NCBI GenBank assembly: GCA_019240375.1
Contig: JAFAYN010000520.1
Span: forward strand, 1-5,517
Direction of reading: 5' to 3'
From: Gemmatimonadota bacterium
GTDB taxonomy: Bacteria > Gemmatimonadota > Gemmatimonadetes > Longimicrobiales > Longimicrobiaceae
DNA length: 5,517 nt
A model generated the notes under the pieces. It had not been told where the DNA came from. It ran no database searches and worked only from the letters and a program-made list of their open reading frames with translations. The position numbers were made by a program, and so were the translations under genes. Of the stretch, positions 1 to 5,517 are shown in pieces; the stretch's first letter is position 1; the number at the start of each line of letters is the position of its first letter.

Positions 1-3000
1 ACCAGGTGGCGGAAGACGGTGGGGGTGGAGTGGTACAGGGTGATCCCCTCGCGCCGCATCCACCCGGCCACGCCGGCCGCGGCCTCCTCCCGCCAGTCGA
101 AGGGGAAGAGCGCCGCGCCGTTGAGGAGCGCGCCGTAGATGGCCATGACCGCCGCGTCGAAGGTGTACGACGAGAACAGCGTCAGGCGGTCGTCGGAGCC
201 GATGCGGAGGTTGTTGGTGTACACCCGGATGAAGTGCAGCACGTTGCGGTGGCTCTGCACCACCCCCTTCGGCTGCCCCGTGGACCCCGAGGTGTAGAGG
301 ATGTACGCAGGCTCCTCCGGAGAGAGCGCCTGCGCCGCCGCGGCGGGGAGGTCGAACTCGGCCGCGGCGTCCTCCACGTCCACCAGGGGGATGCGCCCGC
401 CGGCCAGCTCGCGCGCCAGCTCCAGGTTGGTACGGTTGGTGACCAGCGCGGCTGCACCGGAATCCTCCAGCACGTAGGCGCTGCGCTCCCGGGGGTAGAG
501 CGGGTCGATGGGGACGTAGGTCTTCCCGGCCCTGAGTACGCCCAGGATGCCGACGATCATGGCGGCGTCGTGCTCGAAGAGGAGCGCCACGCGCTCCGGT
601 CCGGCCGGGCGGGCGCGCAGGATCGCCCGCGCGACGCCCTCCACCGCGCGGTCCAGCTCCGCGTAGGTGAGCCGGGTGGTCCGGGTCCGCACCGCGAGCC
701 GGTCCGGGTGGAACCGGACCTGGGCCGCGAAGCGCGCCGGGATCGTCTGCTCGATCTCCCCGCGCGCGAACTCCTCGAACGGCCGGTCCGTCCCGATCCC
801 GCGGGCGGTGACGGAGCGTTGGGCGCGCTCCGCCTCACCCAGGAGCGGGATCCGGGAGACGTGCAGCTCCGGGTCGGCGGCCACCGCCCCCAGCAGCGTC
901 GCCAGGTGGTCCAGCGCCTCCTCCATCCGCGCGCCCTCGAACAGCTCCGCCGCGTACACCAGGTCCAGGCGGATCTCGCCGCCGGCCTCGCGGGCGTAGA
1001 GCGTCAGGTCGTACTTGGCCAGCGCTTCCGGGTCACCGAAGTCCTCCCCGCGCACCCCCTGGAGCTCCGCCGTGGCCCCCTCGTCGAAGTTCTGCAGGTT
1101 GAGCATCACCTGGAACACCGGCGCGTGGCTCAGCGAGCGCACCGGCTGCAGCTCCTCCAGGATCCGCTCGAAGGGGAGGTCCTGGTGGGCGTACGCCCCC
1201 AGCGTGGCCTCGCGCACCCGCGCCAGCAGTTCCCGGAAGGTGGGATCGCCGGACAGGTCGGTCCGCAGCGCCAGGGTGTTGAGGAAGAAGCCGATCAGCC
1301 CCTCCGTCTCGCGCCGGTTCCGCCCGGCAATGGGGGTGCCGACGACCACGTCCGCCTGCCCGGAATAGCGGCTCAGGAGCACGGCGAAGCCGGCCAGGAG
1401 CGTCATGAAGAGGGTGGCACCCTCGCGCCGCCCCAGGGCGCGGAGGCGGTCCGCGGCGGCGGGGTCGATCCGCAGGGAGCGCACCGCCCCGCGGTGGTCG
1501 GACACCGCGGGACGCGGCCGCTCGGTGGGGAGCTCCAGGAGCGCGGGAGCGCCCGCCAGCCGGTCGCGCCAGTACGAGAGCTGCCGCTCCAGCGTCTCGC
1601 CGCTGAGCCACGCACGCTGCCAGAGGGCGAAGTCGGCGTACTGCACCGGCAGCTCCGGCAGCGGCGACGGCTCGCCGCGGGAAAGGGCGTTGTACAGCGC
1701 CGAAACCTCGCGCACCAGCACGCCCATGCTCCAGCCGTCGGAGACCACGTGGTGCATGGTGAAGCAGAGCACGTGGTCGTCGTCGGCCAGGCGCAGCAGG
1801 GTGCTGCGCAGCAGCGGGCCGCGCGCCAGGTCGAAGGGGCGCTGCGCCTCGGCGGCGGCCAGCCGCGTGGCCTCCCGCTCCGCTTCCGGCAGCTCCCGCA
1901 GGTCCAGGACGGGGAGTGGCACCGGGGCCGGCGGGTGGATGACCTGCACGGGCACGCCGCCCCGCTCCGCGAAGGTCGTCCGCAGCGACTCGTGCCTGGC
2001 CACCAGCGCGTCCAGGCTGGCCCGCAGCGCCGCGGTGTCCAGCGGGCCGCGCAGCCGGAGCGCCGACGGCAGGTGGTAGGCGGCGCTCCCCGGCTCCAGC
2101 CGGTCCACCACCCACAATCGCTGCTGCGCGAAGGAGAGCGGGAGCGGCCCCTCGCGGGGGCCGAGGGGTCGCTCGATCGACGGCGCGGTTCCGGCCCCGG
2201 CGCTCCGCAGCGCCTCGACGCGCCCCGCCAGCGCCGCCAGGGTGGGCGCTTCGAAGAGTGCCCGCAGCGGTACCTCGACTCCGAAGGCCTGCCGCGCCCG
2301 CGAGACCACCTGCGTCGCGAGCAGCGAGTGTCCGCCGAGGGCGAAGAAGTCGTCCTCCGCCCCCACGCGCCCGGTCTTCAGCACCTCCGCCCAGATCCCG
2401 GCCATGAGCTCCTCGACCGGTGTGCGCGGCGCGACGTAGGCCTCTCCCGAGGCCGTCTCCGGCGCGGGGAGGGCACCCCGGTCGACCTTGCCGTTGGCGG
2501 TCACCGGCAGCTCTTCCAGCACGACGAAGGCGCCCGGGACCATGTACTCGGGGAGGCGCTCGGCCAGGTACGCCCGCAGCTCGGCGCCGTCGACCCGGTC
2601 TTCCGCCGTGACGTAGGCGGCCAGGCGCTGCCGGCCCGGCACGTCCTCCCGCAGCGACACGACGGCCTCGCGCACCTGTTCGTGCCCGCACAGCACGGCC
2701 TCGATCTCACCCGGCTCCACTCGGAAGCCGCGGATCTTCACCTGGTGGTCCGTCCGCCCGAGGTACTCGACCGTCCCGTCCGCCAGCCGGCGCGCCCGGT
2801 CCCCCGTACGGTACAGACGTCCCCCCGCCTCGGGGCCAAAGGGATCCGGGACGAACCGATCCGCCGTCAGATCGGACCGCCCCACGTAGCCCCGGGCGAG
2901 CTGCGCTCCCCCGACGTACAGCTCGCCCGCCACCCCGATCGGCGCCGGCTGCCCCACCCCGTCCAGCACGTAGGCCCGCGTGTTCGCCACCGGCCGCCCG

Positions 3001-5517
3001 ATCGGCGCCGTCGCCCCGATCCCGACGCCCTCGACCACGGCGAGGAGCGCGTCGATGCACGCCTCCGTGGGGCCGTACAGGTTGACGACCTCCGCTCCCA
3101 GCACCGCGCGGCAGCGCGCGGCCAGCTCCGCCGGGAGCGCCTCGCCCCCGCAGAAGACCCGCCGCACCGTCCGGCAGGCCGACAGGTCCTCCTCCAGCAG
3201 CGCTCCCAGCAGCGTCGGGACGAACTGCACCGTCGTGATCTCCGCCTCGGCCAGCAGGCGCGCGAGCCGCGCCGGCTCCCGGTGTACCCCCGGCGCGGCC
3301 ACCACCAGCGTGGCCCCGGCAACGAGCGGCGCCCAGAACTCCCAGACCGAGGCGTCGAAGCCGAACGGCGTCTTCTGCAGCACGCGGTCACCGGCCGAGA
3401 GCGGGAACTCGCGCTGCATCCACTGCGTGTGGTTGGAGAGCGCCGCGTGGGGGACGCCGACGCCCTTGGGGGTGCCGGTGGAGCCGGAGGTGTAGATGAC
3501 GTAGGCCAGGTTCCGCGGATCGGCGCCCGGCGTCGGGGACCGGACGCTTCCGGCGGCGATGCGGCAGGCGTCGCGGTCCAGGCAGACGACCGCGGCCCTG
3601 TGGGCGGGGATGCGCTCCAGCAGGCGCTCCTGTGTAAGGAGCACCGGCACTTCGGAGTCGGCCAGGATGTGACCCAGCCGCTCGGCCGGGTAGGAGGGAT
3701 CCAGCGGCACATACGCGCCGCCGGCCCTGAGAACGGCCAGCAGCGCCACGACCAGCTCGGCGGAGCGTTCGGCGCAGACGCCGACGCGTGTCTCCGGGCC
3801 CACGCCCATGCCGACCAGGTGGTGCGCGAGGCGGTTGGCGCGCGCTTCCAGCTCCGCGTAGCTCAGCGACTCGCCCTCGAACACCACCGCGGTCGCGTCC
3901 GGGGTGCGCGCGGCCTGCGCCGAGACCAGCTCGTGCACGCACGCCTGCGGGTAGTCGGCGCGGGTGGCGTTCCACGCCTCCAGCACCTCCGCGCGCTCGG
4001 CCCTGCTCAGCAGCTCGATCTCGGAAAGGCGCTGCTCCGGGTTCGCCGTCATCGCGCCGAGCACCCTGCGCAGGTGCTCCACCAAGCGTTCGATGCTCGC
4101 CCGCTCCCACAGCGACGTGCGGTACTGCACGCTCCCGGCGATCCGCTCCCCCGCGTCCACCGCGAGCGTCAGGTCGAACTTGGCCGTCTCGGCCCGCGTC
4201 CCCAGCGGCTCCATCTCCACCGAACCCAGGCGCAGCTCCGTCGCCTGGAGATTGTGCAGCACCAGCAGCACCTGGAAGAGCGGTGAGTGCGCCAGGCTGC
4301 GCTCGGGCGCCAGCTCCTCGACCAGGCGCTCGAAAGGCAGCTCCTGGTGGGCGTATGCCCCCAGCGTGGCCTCCCGTACTCGCCCCAGCAGCGCACGCAC
4401 GCTCGGGTCGCCGGAAAGCTCGGTGCGCAGCGCCAGCGTGTTGACGAAGTAGCCGATCAGCCCCTCCGTCTCCACGTGCGACCGGTTGGCGATCGGGGTG
4501 CCGACGACCACGTCGTCCTGCCCGGCCCAGCGCCCCAGCAGCGCCTGCCACCCAGCCAGCAGCGTCATGAAGAGCGTCGCCCCTTCGCGCCGCGACAGCG
4601 CTTCCAGCGCCTGCGACAGCTCCGGAGAGAGCACGAAGTCCAGCGTGGCGCCGCCCGGGTCCTGCACCTGCGGGCGCGGACGGTCCGTGGGGAGCTCCAG
4701 CAGCGGCGGCGCCCCCGCGAGCCGCTCGCGCCACCAGGCCAGCTGCTCCTCCAGCACCTCGCCCTGCAGCCACTTCCTCTGCCAGACGGCGTAGTCGGCG
4801 TACTGCACCGGCAGCTCCGGCAGGCGAGGCTCTTCCCCGCGGCCAAGAGCGCCGTAGATCTCGGAAACCTCGCGCACCAGCACCCCCGCCGACCACCCGT
4901 CGGAGACGATGTGGTGCGTCGTCAGCAGCATCGCCCACTCCGCCTCTCCCAGTCGCAGCGCGGCCGTGCGCAGCAGCGGCCCCACCGTCAGGTCGAAGGG
5001 CCGCACCGCCTCCGCGCGCGCCAGGCGCAGCGCCTCGGCCTCCCGCGCCTGCTCGCCCAGGGAGCGCAGGTCGACCACCGGGATGCGCACCGGCGCGGGA
5101 GCGCGAACGATCTGAGCCGGCTCGCCGTCCACGGTGGTGAACACGGTGCGCAGCGCCTCGTGCCGCCGCACGACCTCGGTCAGCGTCCGCTCCAGCACCT
5201 CCAGGCGCAGCCCGCCCCGGACCCGCAGCGCCAGCGGCACGTTGTACGTCCCGCTCCCCGGCTCCAGCTGCTCGATGAACCAGAGCCGCTGCTGGGCGAA
5301 GGAGAGCGGCAGCGGGCCGTCCCGCTCCACCGCCACCAGCGATGGCGCCACGACCACAGCGTCGCCGCGGAGCGCGTCGATATGGGCGGCCAGCTCGGCC
5401 ACGGTGGGGGTCTCGAAGAACTCCGTCAGCGGCACCTCCACCTCGAACGCCTGCCACACCCGCGCCACCACCTGCGCCGCCAGCAGACTGTGCCCCCCCA
5501 GCTCGAAGAAGCTCTCC
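1..5517 (-). CDS. Nonribosomal peptide synthetase, internal fragment (T-C-A-T-C-A, both ends off the window)
   Basis: This gene makes part of a cytoplasmic multimodular enzyme that builds a peptide without ribosomes; each module activates one amino acid as an aminoacyl-adenylate, tethers it to a phosphopantetheine arm and condenses it with the growing chain. The frame whose first full codon is 5516-5514 is open to base 3 with no stop. I number residues from that codon. Domains in order are carrier tail (1 to about 50), C1 (about 66-510), A1 (about 526-1016), T1 (about 1026-1094), C2 (about 1122-1565) and partial A2 (about 1587-1838). The core motifs of each family occur in the right order with normal spacing, and no frameshift is apparent. 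No start codon can be assigned because the N-terminus is outside. There is no epimerase, methyltransferase, ketosynthase or thioesterase domain in the window. The gene symbol and peptide product are not recognised. Identity as an NRPS is certain from the motifs; the substrates are inference. Confidence 0.98.
3..758 (-). other. Adenylation domain A2, N-terminal half only; divergent type
   Basis: This is the start of the adenylation domain of the next module, cut by the window edge at residue 1838, before the fifth core motif. Seen: LTYAEL (1616-1621), LRAGKTYVPID (1661-1671), ILYTSGSTGQPKG (1739-1751; P-loop 1742-1747) and FDAAVM (1786-1791). It is not a close copy of A1. It has GKTYVPID instead of GGAYVPLD, VVQSHRNVLHFIRVYTNNL (1753-1771) after the P-loop, and ITLYHSTPTVFRHL at the end (1825-1838). 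Only 18 of 52 positions match between 670-721 and 1736-1787. From memory, similar sequences occur in NRPSs of cyanobacteria and other bacteria as a separate A-domain group. The visible pocket residues by position are D1787, A1788, M1791 and H1829; the other six lie outside, so no substrate is given. Confidence 0.92.
822..2153 (-). other. Condensation domain C2 (LCL-like)
   Basis: This domain joins the chain on T1 to the amino acid of the next module. Core motifs: SFAQQRLW (1128-1135), RHESLRTTF (1174-1182), catalytic HHVVSDG (1255-1261, active His1256, codon 1751-1749), YADFALWQ (1293-1300), IGFFLNTLALR (1408-1418), HQDLPFERIL (1444-1453) and RSLSHAPVFQV (1460-1470). It has the LCL-type first motif, and nothing suggests a heterocyclization or dual domain. 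It is close to C1: residues 340-424 and 1394-1478 share 61 of 85 positions by hand alignment. The linker after it differs sharply from that after C1. Confidence 0.95.
1107..1754 (-). repeat. C-domain coding repeat, copy in C2
   Basis: This is the second copy of the direct repeat, coding for residues 1255-1470 of C2, in the same orientation and codon phase as the copy at 4269-4916. One sample (1166-1220 against 4328-4382) differs at about seven of 55 bases, mostly at third codon positions, so similarity under protein-level selection explains part of the match. Confidence 0.85.
2235..2441 (-). other. Peptidyl carrier domain T1, complete
   Basis: This roughly 70-residue carrier holds the A1 amino acid and then the extended chain. 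The attachment motif FFALGGHSLL lies at 1057-1066, and Ser1064 (codon 2327-2325) is the phosphopantetheine site. The preceding VAPRTPVEELMAGIWAEVL (1028-1046) is the usual first helix, and VEVPLRALFEAPTL (1080-1093) the usual end. A short linker of about 28 residues leads directly into C2, so no epimerase follows and the residue should stay in the L form unless a partner acts in trans. Confidence 0.96.
2469..3941 (-). other. Adenylation domain A1, complete; predicted glutamine (or glutamate)
   Basis: This domain uses ATP to activate the amino acid of the first complete module and loads it on T1. All ten core motifs are present: LSYAEL (551-556), LRAGGAYVPLD (596-606 region), YTSGSTGTPKG (675-685), FDAS (720-723), NLYGPTE (812-818), GELYVGGAQLARGY (864-877), YRTGDRAR (902-909), GRTDHQVKIRGFRVEPGEIE (920-939), LPEYMVP (988-994) and NGKVDR (1008-1013), whose Lys1010 is the adenylation lysine. 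Aligned by eye to GrsA-PheA, the ten pocket residues are D721, A722, W725, Q764, F788, G790, L813, I821, D822 and K1010, giving DAWQFGLIDK. From memory this code is associated with Gln, with Glu as the close alternative. The large and small subdomains are uninterrupted, so no methyltransferase or other insertion is present. Confidence 0.95.
3987..5321 (-). other. Condensation domain C1 (LCL-like)
   Basis: This domain forms the peptide bond between the chain on the upstream carrier and the amino acid loaded by A1. Core motifs seen: SFAQQRLW (72-79), RHEALRTVF (118-126), the catalytic HHIVSDG (201-207, active His202, codon 4913-4911), YADYAVWQ (239-246), IGYFVNTLALR (354-364), HQELPFERLV (390-399) and RSLAHSPLFQV (406-416). 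The SFAQQRLW form of the first motif is typical of LCL domains, which accept an L-residue from the donor; DCL domains usually have an SPLQEGM-like motif here. There is no extra N-terminal His motif of dual epimerization/condensation domains and no DxxxxD of heterocyclization domains. Length is normal. It is followed by a standard linker containing AWNATRADYP (514-523), which leads into A1. Confidence 0.95.
4269..4916 (-). repeat. C-domain coding repeat, copy in C1
   Basis: This stretch codes for the C1 region from the catalytic His motif to the seventh core motif (residues 201-416). It has a homologous copy at 1107-1754, at a constant distance of 3162 bases (1054 codons) at every motif checked. 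The two share exact runs, for example 31 bases (4793-4823 with 1631-1661) and 22 bases (4451-4472 with 1289-1310). The likely origin is module duplication or gene conversion between modules. Confidence 0.85.
5367..5516 (-). other. Peptidyl carrier (T) domain of the upstream module, C-terminal part
   Basis: Residues 1 to about 50 are the second part of a carrier domain. FFELGGHSLL (3-12) is the phosphopantetheine attachment motif, and Ser10 (codon 5489-5487) is the residue modified by a phosphopantetheinyl transferase. The end, with VEVPLTEFFETPTV (26-39), is the usual third and fourth helix region. The N-terminal helix is outside the window. The GGHS form, rather than GGDS, is the one usually followed directly by a condensation domain instead of an epimerase, which fits the C domain that comes next. 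It matches the second carrier in this protein at 32 of 50 hand-aligned positions. Confidence 0.95.

Noticed and set aside
2100..2240. Possible epimerase or other tailoring domain between T1 and C2.
   Set aside because: Only about 28 residues separate the end of T1 from the start of C2, so no extra domain fits.
1033..2691. A 552-codon open frame on the minus strand in another phase.
   Set aside because: It has the same shifted phase and the same Gly/Ala/Arg-rich composition as the previous one, and lies over A1-T1-C2 coding. It is a by-product of high GC at third positions.
6..4286. A 1426-codon open frame on the plus strand, rich in Arg, Gly, Pro, His and Gln.
   Set aside because: It is the exact antisense register of the NRPS frame: each plus codon is the complement of an NRPS codon. 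A stop can arise there only from NRPS codons TTA, CTA or TCA, which are avoided in such GC-rich DNA. The plus stop at 4284-4286 is the complement of the TCA codon for Ser411. The translation has no recognisable domain and low-complexity composition.
4911..4916. Possible heterocyclization or dual epimerization/condensation activity of C1.
   Set aside because: The active-site motif is a plain HHxxxDG, not DxxxxD, and no additional N-terminal His motif precedes SFAQQRLW.
3388..5457. A 689-codon open frame on the minus strand in another phase.
   Set aside because: It overlaps C1 and A1 coding in a shifted frame, is dominated by Gly, Ala, Arg and Pro, and starts at a GTG inside the carrier-domain codons. 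It shows no domain motif, whereas the NRPS frame shows them all.
1..5517. Possible frameshift or pseudogene, because no full-length start-to-stop frame is contained in the window.
   Set aside because: Translating the whole minus strand in one phase gives every motif in order from 5516 to 3 with no stop. The gene is simply longer than the window at both ends.

Overview
The window lies entirely inside one very large gene on the minus strand. A single frame stays open from base 5516 down to base 3 (1838 codons, no start, no stop). It encodes the interior of a modular nonribosomal peptide synthetase (NRPS). In transcription order, from high to low coordinates, the domains are: the tail of a peptidyl carrier (T) domain, a complete module (condensation C, adenylation A, carrier T), then a second C domain and the first half of a second A domain cut by the window edge. 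There is no intergenic DNA, so no promoter, terminator, RNA gene, CRISPR array or insertion sequence can be seen.

The DNA is very GC-rich, with strong G/C preference at third codon positions. The protein resembles the large NRPSs of GC-rich bacteria such as myxobacteria, Gemmatimonadota or actinobacteria. The sequence alone does not decide between them.

As an assembly line: an upstream module (not visible) loads its residue on the first carrier. C1 passes the growing peptide onto the amino acid activated by A1, which is probably glutamine (or glutamate) from its pocket residues, held on the next carrier. C2 then passes the chain to the amino acid activated by A2, whose identity cannot be read here. 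Both C domains look like the type that joins two L-residues, and there is no epimerase between them. All catalytic motifs that fall in the window are intact.

The most interesting point is mosaicism. The two C domains are closely related (61 of 85 residues identical in one hand-aligned stretch, with long identical DNA runs). The two A domains are not (18 of 52 identical across a normally well conserved core), and the linker before A2 is of a different kind. This suggests that A2 and its linker have a different ancestry from A1. I see no sign of a new kind of system beyond this.
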